Assembly: GCF_016802725.1 (NCBI RefSeq)
Contig: NC_052667.1
Span: forward strand, 19,421,846-19,485,845
Source: Solenopsis invicta
Lineage: Eukaryota > Arthropoda > Insecta > Hymenoptera > Formicidae
Direction: 5' to 3'
Length of the DNA stretch: 64,000 nt
In this document: in pieces, positions 46,606-58,030 of the stretch
Layout of the letters: each line of letters starts with the position of its first letter
Position numbering within the stretch: position 1 is the stretch's first letter
Notes under the pieces: model-generated
What the model was told of the DNA's origin: nothing
Seen by the model: the letters and a program-made list of their open reading frames with translations, nothing else
Database searches by the model: none
Made by a program: the position numbers and the translations under genes

Positions 46606-49530
46606 TTCGTAATCATAGTTCTATCGCAAAGTTATTTTTTAAAATCGTAAAAGTTTATAATTCAAATGTTTGATATAAAGACTGAACAAGTCTAAAAAGT
46701 TACATTTTCAGGAAACAAAAAACTTGTATATATTTTATTATTACATAATATTTATCCCATAATATTTTGCATTTACATTTTTTATAATAATGATAAAGAT
46801 GGACAAGGAAATGTTATTTAAAATCTAAGTAAATTTTTCACTTTGTATGCAAAATTTTATTATACAAATTACTTTTAACATAAATATCTGTTTATATTTC
46901 TCTTTATATAAATACGGTAATCTCTCTCCAGATACAAGTGCGAAAGTTTAAGCTTCGATTAATATTTTAAAGACTCATTAAAAAAAATAACTTCTAGACT
47001 TGTTTGGTTCTTACGAAAATTATATATTTACAACCTATTTATATTTATATTTCCCGTTGTTTGAGTTTTGCCGGAATAAAATTCATTTTTTGGCAATATT
47101 TGAAATTCTTTTGTAAAAAAAAAGTTAACGTCTTGAAATTTTAATCAGAATGAATGTATTATTTAAAGTGCACTTTTTTTCTTTATAATGTCCTTTTAGT
47201 AATGTTACAAAGAATTTAAATAGAGTTTTGCTAATATAAAAAATTTCTGCCTACGATAAAATCATGTATACTTATAATTTGCAATTTGCAACTATACTCA
47301 TACGCAGTATAATAAAACCATGAAAATATAATAAATCCAGTGTAATAAATCTATGACTTTCAAGAATAATTTTAAGTTTTCTGAAAATCCTAGGTTAATC
47401 CAATTTTTTTCCGATATAATAAATACTCTGTTTTCCTTTCCTTGATATTAAAACGTTACGGTAAATCCTCAACGGGCTTACCATTCGATGTTCACCGGTT
47501 CTTTCCGTTACGCTAAGGTAGCTTGACCCCGAAAGTGCCCATGTCGCTCGCACGATTCACGCTCGCACGATTCACCCCGACGGTTACATCCTTTTCAAAA
47601 TACACGGAAATGGGCGTGGGTACGAAGCACATTCACAGCAGATCGAGAACCTGATTTTTTTTTAATAGTCGCGGCATTGATTTTCTATGCGCGACGGTTA
47701 GAATCTCTGGTTTCTTGCCCTTGATGTTTTCATCCTTCCGACATTAGCATAATGACATTCATATTTTTTACTTGCAGTTTTGATATGTGCATTATCTACG
47801 CTTAAATTCGTATTTATAATAATTACATTAATCTCGTGTCAAAAAAACATATTAGATAAGATCTTCGAGATGAAATTTTACATCGTAAGATTCTGACAAT
47901 TGAATACTGAAATTTTGATTAAAAATATTTCAATTCATCCCCAAGGAGGATGTATTTATCAATTATACATTCCCCTTAATAAATCATACTGATTACTATA
48001 GTTTAACGAAAAACGAAACTAATGTGACAAATAATAATAAAGCCTTTTTTCATTTAAATTAATATGTGAAATATATTTTTAAAGCAAAACTTTTTGCAGA
48101 TATAAATGTTATTAAATTTTATATTAATTTTTAGTTTAATGAGGAAAAACATAAAAGCAACAAACTTAAAAATGTTTATTAACAATATAATATGATCTGT
48201 GTTTGACCAATCAACTTCTTGTTCATTCAACACAAAATTATTTTATTTATAAAATATGCGTGTGAAGTAAATAATTTTAGCACCTGTTTTTAATAAATAT
48301 AACATTTTCTTCTTACTATTAGTTTTACTATATCAAAATACATTCGCTATATTAATTAACTATATATTGTTCCTTAACAAATCATTACATTATTAATGTA
48401 GGCAATTTGTCATCTATCTATTCTTCTGTTTATCAACTATTTGAAGGTTAAATTGTCAATTGCAAATAAAAATTTCCAAATACTTCATCGGCTATTTTAT
48501 TTTGTTTCACCAAGTAACTGAGATTTTCATGACCCTTCACAATTTTTTAGCTATGCTATTTTTTTAGCGTCCGCATAATGGTGATTTTTGTAATACTTCT
48601 ATAATACTAGATTTTAAAAAATATTTGTTGTTAAGTTTCTAATATTTTTTATTTTAAAAAGTCTTCCATTTAAATTCAAACAACGTGAACAGACACAATA
48701 TAGAAAGGTATTACCGCTTTTAATAAAAAAAAAGATTAGTTCTTACAAGTTTTTTCCGGAAAATATTAGTAAAATCAATTTTTACCATTGATATAAATTT
48801 TATCTATAAAAAATATAAAATTTTATCATATCTGTGCATAACAACATACGTAATGTTAGAAAGCTACGGTAAATTATAAAATAGAAATGTATGCAAATTA
48901 TAGCGATGCAGAAAGCAATTAATATCTGGTGGAACAATTGATACCTTCACATAATAATTACGAATAATTATTTACATATACTAATTTTAAATCATTATTT
49001 CTACGAGCGCCAAATAAAATAAAAGAATAATTTGCCCTATAGTTGCTCTGCGGTCACCCGATAGCTCCTAGATACCTCCTCCTCCTCCTTTCGAACTTCT
49101 TTATTTGTATGCAGCTCATCACACACTCGCGAAAACATGGTTATTTACGGTCGCGCATACTCATCTCGGAATAAAGTAATCGCACGGCACTTTGCACGCT
49201 ACACTCCCGGTTCATTAATCATATGTAACATACACTTTACTATTGTATGTACACTGCGATAGAATCCCATTGAAACACGATCGCAAAAATGACAGTGATA
49301 AAAATACAGACTCATAACTGTCTGTTAAGTTATTACACTCATTTTTACAAATGTGTTAATATTTATACTTTGAAGAAGTTATACACATGTAAAAGTTGTG
49401 TTTATAACATTTTTATTAAACAGTAGAATTGCATAATTTATTTACTTTGTTATTATTTTTGTTATTAAATAACTCTAAAACTCTTTAAAAATCATAACAA
49501 AAATCTCGATTTTTTTTCTATAAATACTCT
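46606..49530. other. unannotated AT-rich sequence
   Basis: Nearly 3 kb of AT-rich DNA. A slightly GC-richer stretch at about 47460-47640 and one at 49030-49230 show no open frames of note. No genes or RNAs recognised. Confidence 0.45.
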
Positions 49531-49671
49531 AAATATTCAAGATGATTTATGCAAAGTTTCAATGTGATACAGAGATTAGTTGTTCCGTAAATAAATAAAT
49601 TTTGTTTATTTACAGAACAACTAATCTCAGCATCATACCAAAACTTTACATAAATCACTTTGAATACTTAA
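49531..49671. mobile_element. 140-bp foldback MITE
   Basis: The left arm contains ATTCAAGATGATTTATGCAA, AGTTTCAATGTGATACAGAG, ATTAGTTGTTCCGTAAATAA. The right arm reverse complement contains ATTCAAAGTGATTTATGTAA, AGTTTTGGTATGATGCTGAG, ATTAGTTGTTCTGTAAATAA. The loop is a few bases near 49600. Confidence 0.7.
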
Positions 49672-50130
49672 GTATTATATAAAGAATTTAGATTTTCATT
49701 CCTTTATAAGTTATAATTCCTTAATATATTTCCATTAAAGCATCTTTCTTATTAAAACGTAATTAAAGCATCGTTCTTATTAAAACGTTTTTTTATCCAA
49801 ATATAGAAAATCATTACCAATTTGTTTCTAATACTTTCAAATGCAATAAAACAATTTGTAATTTCTTCATTATTTTGAAATTTCCCCTTTTGACGCATGA
49901 GAAAACAAGGCTATTTTTTTTTAATTTCTTTTTACGCGATGAATCAATTATGAAGTGTATTTAACGGTCTAAAATATAAATTGTCAAACAATATTAACTC
50001 ATTTAAAAGATAAAATAATAACAAAAACACTTATTAAAAAATTGGGAACACGATATTTTAACAACCATTGGGCGATTGACTTCTATTTTGGCATATACCT
50101 TTAGTCTATATTTACCTCTTTCTCTAGGAC
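49672..50130. other. unannotated AT-rich sequence
   Basis: Nothing recognisable on either strand. Confidence 0.4.
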
Positions 50131-50340
50131 AGGCCTGTTCAAAATCCGGCTCGCGAGTTAAAGCACTTCCATCTCTTTGTCGATTTGATAGAGCGAGACA
50201 GAGAGTAAACAAAAAAAGATACACGTTATCAGCTCTGCCTGGATTCGAAGTTCTTTTTTTTTATTTACTCTCTGTCTCGTTTTGTCGAGGCGATGAAGAG
50301 ATGAAAGCGCTTTAGCTCGCAAACCTGGTTTTGGACACAC
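50131..50340. mobile_element. 210-bp foldback MITE
   Basis: Left: CCTGTTCAAAATCCGGCTCG, CGAGTTAAAGCACTTCCATC, GCGAGACAGAGAGTAAACAA. Right, reverse-complemented: GTGTCCAAAACCAGGTTTGC, CGAGCTAAAGCGCTTTCATC, ACGAGACAGAGAGTAAATAA. Arms are about 85-95 bp. The mirror-image short peptides on both strands come from these arms. Confidence 0.7.
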
Positions 50341-50802
50341 GCATGACCTATGATATAAACATTAAATATTCCCAAAATTTTAAAAACATTTTTTTCGCTG
50401 TAATAAGAACTGAGTCTTTTTAATGAAAATACACAATGGAACCGACGTCAATTTTCAATTTTTTTTTTTTTAAATCCAAGATTCATGCCTTACCTACACC
50501 ATAAAAAACAAAACAAACTTCATGTTTTTTATTTTATCATCTTGAGTCAAACAATCGTGTTGACAGTTTCCTTCAGAAGCGTCTTCATCATCTTTCAAAC
50601 AAATCAATATTCTTAAACAATTTTTATTTTATACATTCTTGAAGATACGTAGAATAGATGTACAAAATATGAAATCGATTGTTATATTTTTTTCAAAAAG
50701 GAAAATGTGAAAATAGCATTGTTTTTGCACGTCAAAATGAGAAGTAACCTAACTTAATTAAATATATCGCGACGTCGCGTCGCTCGATATTGATCTGTTT
50801 TA
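50341..50802. other. unannotated AT-rich sequence
   Basis: Nothing recognisable on either strand. Confidence 0.4.
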
Positions 50803-52065
50803 TTGGGTTGAGCAAAAAGTAACTTTGTATTTTTAGGTAAAATGCAAAATCGTATTAAAAAATACATGTAATGAATAATGTATGTTTTGTTCGATAACCT
50901 TTCGCTACTTTTGAGGCAAATTAAAGATCCGTCTGCCCAGAACTTTTCATTTTCTGGGCAAAAAATTGCTCAAAGTGCTTTTCGCAGGTCCCCAAAGAAG
51001 TGAAATTCTTTCCATTAAGGGAATTCTACTGAGACCTGGAAGTCTAATGGGGCCAGGACAGGTGAAGAATGGAGGAAGAGACCAAGAGAGATCTCAAGGT
51101 GCAGCACCTTGCCAGATTGCCAAAGATACGGAAGGTCTAGCGTTGTCTTGGTGGAATATGACACCATGACGATTGTTCAATTTTGAACGCTTCTTATCGA
51201 TTGCTGTCGTCAAACAGTCCAATTGAGAACAATATTTGTTGAAGAAATCAATTGTTTGGTTCGCGCAAACAGCTCGTAATACACGATTCTTTTCCAATCC
51301 CACCAACAGCATAACATTCTTTGTGTGGATATTGTGTTTTGATATGTGGTTTGCGGCGGTTCATCTCGTTTCCCTCACGATCTTTTGCATTTTACATTAT
51401 TATACACAGTCCACACTTTTGATCATCCATTTAAAAAGTGGAACGTTTTTATTACATTTGAGCAATAAATCACAGACGGAGGGTGCTGTCCATTAAATTT
51501 TTTCCGTTTAAATTGAGAAGTATCTAAATGTATCGAGACACGTAGTGCCAAGCGTGTGCAAGTGGTTCATTCAACGTTGGACCGTTCAACGGTCTTTTGA
51601 GATACGTTGATTACCTCTGCGATCTCTCATGTCGTACAGCGTTGGTTATTTTCAATTAATGTCTTGATTTGGCCATCAACCACCAATGGCTTATCTGAAC
51701 GCTCACCATCTTCAGTATGTATCACACCCACTAACACGAAATTTCGCAAATCAATTTTGGCACACATGTTCGCTTACGGTATCTTCTCCCTACATAGCAC
51801 ATATCTTGTTTTTTTGTTTGTGTTACATTTTTTTCTTTACGAAAATAGAAAAGCATCATATATCAAAAATTTTGCTCCGTGTTTACGATATCGCAAAATG
51901 AAAATTACTGAATATAAATTTTGATAAAAAAAATAGCTTAAAATACGTAGGAAAATCTAACCCTGTAGAAAGATATATGTTGTCAGATATTGAATGAATA
52001 TTGCACTAAACACTTTCTCTTAACATCTGTCCACAAAATACGAAATTACTTTTTACTCAATCCAA
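50803..52065 (-). mobile_element. mariner-family transposon, copy A, defective
   Basis: Both terminal inverted repeats are present: TTGGGTTGAGCAAAAAGTAA at the left, and TTGGATTGAGTAAAAAGTAA as the complement of the right end. Length is 1,263 bp, normal for mariner. A TA precedes the left end, while the right flank reads TG, so one target base has changed. The transposase runs on the minus strand. At 51094-51312 it reads LLVGLEKNRVL, then YCSQLDCL and VIFHQDNARPS, where the second catalytic aspartate lies in H-Q-D-N-A-R-P. The frame is broken elsewhere, so no active transposase is encoded. This copy supplies the unfilled site (51515-51524) for the insertion in copy B. Confidence 0.88.
51094..51312 (-). 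pseudogene. mariner transposase fragment, copy A
   Basis: Contains the mariner signature FHQDNARP, preceded by LTTAIDKKRSKL. Family knowledge: the second D of the D,D34D triad lies in this motif. The start and end of the transposase lie outside this frame behind stops and shifts. Confidence 0.85.
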
Positions 52066-52389
52066 TGTATACAATTCCTAGTTTTACGTATTATATGATA
52101 TTATAAAATAAATGTCTCGAAATATACTCGCTTCGTTAAAATCAATGCATTTGCAATCTTTCATCGCGAAAATTATTCGATCGGTAGAAAATAATCGTAT
52201 TTAGCATCTTCTGAAACTTGGCACGATCACATTTATAGATAGTGTGAGAATACAAGAAGCGGCACACGCTCGGTTACCTGCTGACTGAAATCTTGTCGTG
52301 CAAACAACACAGCATACAGCGATCTCGCGTTGTAACGCGCTCGTCAAATGGGAATACGAAATCTGATCTATTTTTAAACGAATAACGTA
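52066..52389. other. unannotated sequence
   Basis: No feature recognised between the mariner end and the next foldback relative. Confidence 0.4.
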
Positions 52390-52770
52390 TATGATATCCT
52401 AATGTTTTCTCTTCTAATGTTTTCTCTAACATCTTCTCTTTCAACGATAGATTTTATTTTAAAGATGGCTAGGTTGTATGATACTCAAGCACGTTCGTAA
52501 TCATAGTCCTAAGATTTCCATCAAGTCAAAAGATTAAATTTAACGCCTTATGTTCAACAAAGAGAAAATCCATCACTAGTCATCTTTGAGTTTCAAAATG
52601 AAATTTATCAGTGAAAGAAGAGATGCAAAGAAGTTAAAATTAAAATATCATATTCGTTATTCGTTTAAAATAATTTCGCGATCAAGCTTAATTGACAATA
52701 CTTCAAACTTGACAACTACGACCTTACGACTAAAATTTTATTACGTGTAATGACTTTCAACCAAAACAAG
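52390..52770. repeat. relative of the 46103-46605 foldback
   Basis: ACATCTTCTCTTTCAACGAT, CATAGTCCTAAGATTTCC and CATCTTTGAGTTTCAAAATG followed by AAATTTATC match the left-arm, centre and right-arm phrases of the 46.1 kb element. Some of these are in the opposite orientation, as expected from an inverted-repeat element. Confidence 0.5.
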
Positions 52771-54858
52771 ACTATTCCAGTCGCTATTAACTTTCTACAA
52801 AATATCTTACATATTATGCAATAAACAAAATATATAATACATATTTATACACATGCATACAGTAAATAACATTTATTTGTATTAAAATCGGTTTATGTTA
52901 AAATTTCTTTGTTGAATTTTTAACATATATCCAAATGTTAATTTAACTATTGTATTAACACTTCGGAATGTTAAAAATTGAAGAAAAAAGTGAGATCGTT
53001 AACAATGTATGCTTACGTCTCACATTTTAATTGCATCTTGACTTTCAAGCTTCACCAATTAATTGTTTATCATTTACAAATTGAGTAAAGCGTCACACTG
53101 ATGATGATCACGTATAAGGTAAAAACGGAATCTGTGACTCATATATTTTAAATATTATTACTGTAACAATAACTTTATTTATTTACATGTTATGTGTACA
53201 TTTAGCACCAAAAACTAGCGTGGCTCGCTAGCTCTCTTGTATTATTATTGATATTAGATCACATTTTAGAGCTTTAAAGTTTATTAAATTTAATTCTTAA
53301 TTTTTTCAAATCCTTTTCTGAGATAATGAGTTTTTCTAAAATTTGTAATGAGTATATAAATACATATATGTATAGAGACTATTATAAGAAATATATATAT
53401 TCTTTGTTGAAGGTAACAGTTGCTTGAAAGAAGAGAAATAAATTGAGCAATTGCTTTTCTTAGCAGTAGAATTGATATTTTTCAGTACAATAATAAAGTG
53501 CGCGTCACGCGTGATTAACGACAGGGTGCTGTGCAAAGTGCGGTGCAATTATTCTATTTCGCAATAATTAGTACACGCGATCGTGTTTTCGCGAGTGTTG
53601 TGTACGCCATGTTGCGTACGAATGCAATGAAAGTAGAAAAAGGCCTGGAGGTATCGGACGACCATGGAGAGTAAAATCACGAGGCAAATTCTCTCTTCTT
53701 CATTTTATTCCATTTGTTGCTCGTAGAATTGTTTATAATTATTTTTTACGTGGACAACACACAATTAATCCTCCAGATACGAATTATTCTGTGCATTAGC
53801 ATAATTTGCATATATTTCTATTTTATAATTCAACACAGTTTCCTAAAGTCCATGTCATTCACAACTTACGCATCGTGTCGACGTGCCACGATTATTTCTG
53901 ATTATTTTAACATAATAGATCTTCACGTGAAAATTATGCCAAATATGTATACTTAATATAAAAATACATCTGTATATAAACGGCAATTGTATCTTAAAAT
54001 CATCTAGATAAAATTTTGCATTATATATAATTTTATCTTTTATCTAGATAAATTTAAAATAAAATCATCTTTATTTTATCTAAGAGATATGTTTACATGT
54101 AATTAATCATGTCTTTATCTAGAGAATTTTAAATTATCTAAATGTAACACTGATTGAAACACGCTGTACTTCCACGCACGGATAGGTAGTTCCCGACATA
54201 CCAGGCAGTCTTGCCTCGCGGATTATCGTTTCCACGAATATAAAGCGTCTCCGTACCGGCGTTACACTGTCTACGAAGAAGAGACACGTGAAACGAAAGA
54301 GAAAAGAGAAATACCACACTCGAGGTAAAAGATGGAGATATCTATCTTTGGCGAGATACTTGAAAGAATATAAAACCGCAATTAATCTAACAGACACGTC
54401 GGTGTATTATAAAAGAATTTGTATTAAAAAAAAAAAAAAATGGAAGCGTTTTGTGCCCGTACAAGAAATTGCAGAAAAGGGAATTTATGATTCTGAGAAA
54501 TTTAAGAATTTATGATACAGAGGAATATCAGAGATCTGCAGAATCTGCAGGATTGAACAATCGCGAATTCAGGTAGCCATGGTGTTTGCAATCCAATAAT
54601 TTATAGACCGACAATTTCACGAAAACTGAGGAGGTTTGCGTTTAAGATTCGAATGCCTTATTCAAAGCTGTCATATCGTAAAATGAAATAAAATTTTTAA
54701 CAACAACATGTCAACACTATACAACTTTAAAAGAACGGGAGTATTAATTAATTTTAAATTGGTTTTTAACTGCCTAAAAGAATTTGGATCACATTCGTTT
54801 GTACTTGGATTATTAATATATTTTGGATTATTCATTTTTACCTAATATATCAGTATTA
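52771..54858. other. unannotated AT-rich sequence
   Basis: Frames of 70-87 codons (53336-53548 minus, 53714-53956 plus, 54134-54397 minus) have no recognisable family. TTTATCTAGATAAA-type palindromes cluster at 54000-54140. Confidence 0.4.
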
Positions 54859-55015
54859 TCAGTTTGAGTAAAAAGTAACTTCGTATTTTTAGGTAAAATT
54901 CAAAGACAAGATTTTCGTAATGAAAAACACCTTTAATGAACAATGTATGCTGTTTAATTCGATAACCTTTAACGCAAATTAAAGATTCCATCATCCCAGT
55001 TTTCTTGGCGAAAAA

Positions 55016-55567
55016 CTACTCAAAGTGCTTTTTGCAGGCCTCCAAAGAAGTAAAATTTTTTCCATCGAAGGAATTCTGCAGGGACAAGTGGAAATCTGAT
55101 GGTGCCAGATCAGGTGAAATACGGAAGATAAGGCAAGACAACTCAGCCAAGCTGCAATAATTTTTGCTGGATAGCCAAAGATACGTGAAATCTAGCGTCT
55201 TGATGGAATATAACACCATATATAATGATTGTTCAATTCTGGACGTTTCTCATCGATTGCTGCCTTCAAACGGTACAATTGAGAGCAACACTTGTTAGAA
55301 TTAATTGTTTGGTTTTGCGGAAGCAGCTCGTAGTACACGATTCCTTTCCAATCCAACCAAATACATAGCATGGACTTTTTTGTCCTTCGATGTGGTTTGC
55401 GGTGATTCATCTCGTGTTCCCCATGACATTTTGCGCTCTACATTATTATACATATACACAATCCAATTTTCGTCGTCCGTTATTCGCTTCAAAAATGGAA
55501 CGTTTTCATTGCGTTTGAGCAATAAATCGCAGATGGAAATGCGGTCCATTAAATTTTTTTCGCTCAA
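55016..55567 (-). pseudogene. mariner transposase fragments, copy B
   Basis: Three overlapping minus-strand frames carry successive parts of one transposase. 55301-55567 holds the first aspartate region and YLVGLERNRVL. 55192-55410 holds LDWKGIVYYELLPQNQTI and RLKAAIDEKRPEL. 55016-55219 holds LAPSDFHL and FTSLEACKKHFE. The frame changes show at least two indels. Confidence 0.85.
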
Positions 55568-55570
55568 ATT

Positions 55571-56850
55571 GCGAAGTACCTAGGGGGAATTCACAACCCA
55601 AAATTTTGTACACCAATGCCGATTTTTGGCATTGCTGTAAAACACTGCCGACATTTTTGTACACTGCCGACAATGCTTATTGTTAGTCAATGCCTACAAT
55701 GCCGTCAATCCTATATTAAAATTAAGGCAATGCCATGCAATTATGAACACTACCGCGTGCCCATTATCATACGCCAATGCCTGCACAAGAATTCTAAAGC
55801 TTTCCCGAAGTATTCTACACAATTATACAAAAAACTTCCAAAAATTTTATTTACGAACTGTATCTATACATTTTAATGTAATTGCACTATTATGTGATGT
55901 CTTATGCATATAACTTCAAACAATGGAACACTAAAAATAATAATAAAAATAATCAAAATAATGACCTTGATATTGTATTTGTTTGTAATCAAAATAAATT
56001 TTAAACATTCTTCTTTAAAAATTCTATACATTTTACTGTAATTGCACATTATTATGTGATGTCTTATGCATAGGTATACCTAACTTCAAACAATAGAATA
56101 CTAAAAATAACAAAGTTAGCACCCCCACCACAAAAAATCGAAACGCCACTTATGCCAAAATTAAGTGCTTTTTATGTGCTAATTATGTACCCTATTTGAA
56201 ATTTTTGTGCTCGAGCGGTTTAGCAGGAAAATGAGATTGAAGGTGGGGGTGCCAGCTTAACGTTAAGCCAGCACCAACTCATATAAATAATTAATAAAAT
56301 AAAAAAATAAATACACTAGAATTAAGTGCTTTTTATGTGCTTTCCAACGATATATAAATAAATGTTCGTACTCAATCTCTTCGACCAGAAAATCGTCCCG
56401 AAAGTACGAATACACATTAACGGTACAAGAATAAAGTACCAGAAAGAAAGCAATTCTGAAACTGATTATAGGCTTAAAATATTCTCCTATTTATGTGCTT
56501 TCGAAATATGCAAGACCAGATTTTTGTGCTCAACCACGTGATCGAAAAACCGACCCTGAAGTGAGCACCCCACCGTTCAGGTACAAGAGTAAACTACCAG
56601 AAAGAAAGCAATTATGAAATTGATTATAGGCTTAAAATATTCTTTTATTTATGTACTTTCGGAATATGCAAGAAAAAATTTTTGTGCTCAACCCCATGAT
56701 CGAAAAACCGACTCTGAAGTGAGCTCACCACTCCCCAACCACTGACGACAATGCCGTCAATATTATAGGTCACTGCTTACTTTTTTCGGCAGTCCACTGC
56801 CGAAATTTTGTACACCAATGCCGGCTGTGAATTTCCCCTCGCGAAGTACC
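55571..56850. mobile_element. 1.26-kb non-autonomous element inserted in mariner copy B, with 10-bp target duplication
   Basis: GCGAAGTACC stands at 55571-55580 and again at 56841-56850, and the equivalent site in mariner copy A (51515-51524) occurs once. The insert 55581-56840 has inverted ends AGGGGGAATTCACA and AGGGGAAATTCACA. Just inside both ends are clusters of CACTGCCGA and CAATGCCG motifs. The middle holds direct repeats: one pair about 160 bp apart (55866 and 56028) and one at 158-bp period (56421 and 56579). There is no coding capacity. A 10-bp duplication fits Mutator-like elements (usually 8-11 bp), but the superfamily is inferred. Confidence 0.8.
56421..56736. repeat. two tandem 158-bp repeats inside the nested element
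   Basis: Each unit holds GGTACAAGA, ACCAGAAAGAAAGCAATT, GATTATAGGCTTAAAATATT, ATGCAAGA, TTTTTGTGCTCAACC and GATCGAAAAACCGAC followed by CTGAAGTGAGC. More diverged copies of the GTGCTTTC ... TTTTGTGCTC part occur at about 56160-56260 and 56320-56410. Confidence 0.75.
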
Positions 56851-57110
56851 CAAATATCATACCGAGACACGTATATCGTAGCCAAGCGTGTGCGAGTGGT
56901 TCACAACGGTCCTTTGATACGTTAATTATCTCTGCGATCTCTCGTGTCGCATGACGTATTTTTAATCAATGTCTTGATTCGATCGTCATCAAACATCAAC
57001 GGCCTACCTGATCGCTTATCATCGTCACATCGTATCACCAGCATGAAATTTCGCAAACCAGTTTCGGCACACACATTCACTAATGGCATTTTCTCCATAC
57101 ACAGCATATA

Positions 57111-57258
57111 CAGGGTGATTATTAATGAATGTCCTGACTTTTTACCATAGGAGCATGATTTACCGACGGATACGTATTTCTAACATATTATTATATTAGA
57201 AATTACAAATGCGTGCTCCTATGGTAAAAAGTGGAGACATTCATTAATAATTACCCTG
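57111..57258. mobile_element. 148-bp TA-flanked MITE inside mariner copy B
   Basis: CAGGGTGATTATTAATGAAT at the left and its near complement ending ATTCATTAATAATTACCCTG at the right. TA lies at 57109-57110 and 57259-57260. Inner arms also pair (CTTTTTACCATAGGAGCA). The uninterrupted mariner copy A shows no such sequence at the matching point (near 51800). TA duplication and CAGGGTG ends fit a Tc1/mariner-type MITE. Confidence 0.85.
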
Positions 57259-57475
57259 TATATTTGTTTGATTTACATCGGATTTTTCTCTTTGCAAAAA
57301 TAGAAGCATCACCGAAGATACTTGTTTTTCTCCATGTTTACAATGTCGCCAAATAAAAATTACTGAATAGAATACAGACAAATAGCAGGTTAAAATACGG
57401 AGGAATACTTAATCGTTCAGAGAAATGTGTATATACTGTCAGATATTGAGTAAAGATTGTATTAAACACTTCCAA

Positions 57476-58030
57476 TGTCAAATCAAAATCAAAGAATCAA
57501 TGTCTTTTTTCAGTTTAAAAAGCTCGCCAAATTCCAATTTCATGATAAAACCATGTAAATCAATGATTTGGGATTTATTTTAAAAAGTAAAGTCTTGATT
57601 TTAATATTTATACGGTAGCTATTCTCGAAGACTAACTTGTAACTTTGTTACAATTGGTACAAGTAACGAGTTACTTTCCAACTCTGATATTTACAACATA
57701 AAATTGCACTAACAATTAGCAAAATTATATTTTATAACCGTAACATTATAGTATAGTTTTATATCGCAATGTCTTTGATCGGCTATGTGAATGTCGCTGC
57801 AAAGCACGTGAAACGTCATAAATATTTTATCCTCGCGTTTTTTATCAACATTCGTCATTCCATAATTATATGGAATGATGTTTTTATTATCTCTTTCTCA
57901 AGTCGATCCTTCATAATTGAAGGTCGTAGCCTACATTTAATGTATGCTCGTGCATGCTCCATGGTGACAGTCTTAACAAAGATACTCTCGGTAATTTGCT
58001 ATTGCCTTCGGAGAAGTAGCGATTAATTAA
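57476..58030. other. unannotated sequence with a hAT-like end
   Basis: 57630-57686 on the minus strand reads CAGAGTTGGAAAGTAACTCG then TTACTTG, a familiar MITE terminus related to the ends at 14727-15258. The opposite end was not found. An 85-codon plus-strand frame at 57769-58026 is unrecognised. Confidence 0.35.

Larger units (their letters stand above)
54859..57475 (-). mobile_element. mariner-family transposon, copy B, with two nested insertions
   Basis: Same family and orientation as copy A. The left end is TCAGTTTGAGTAAAAAGTAA after a TA; the right terminal repeat is missing beyond about 57475. Minus-strand transposase fragments include DDENWIVYMYNN (first catalytic D region), RLKAAIDEKRPEL, and DLAPSDFHLSLQNSFDGKNF (the third D region). 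Removing the inserts at 55581-56840 and 57111-57258 leaves about 1.2 kb collinear with copy A. Stops and shifts abolish function. Confidence 0.88.

Noticed and set aside
51236..51924. Plus-strand frames of 70-105 codons over the mariner copy A
   Set aside because: Antisense shadows of the minus-strand transposase.
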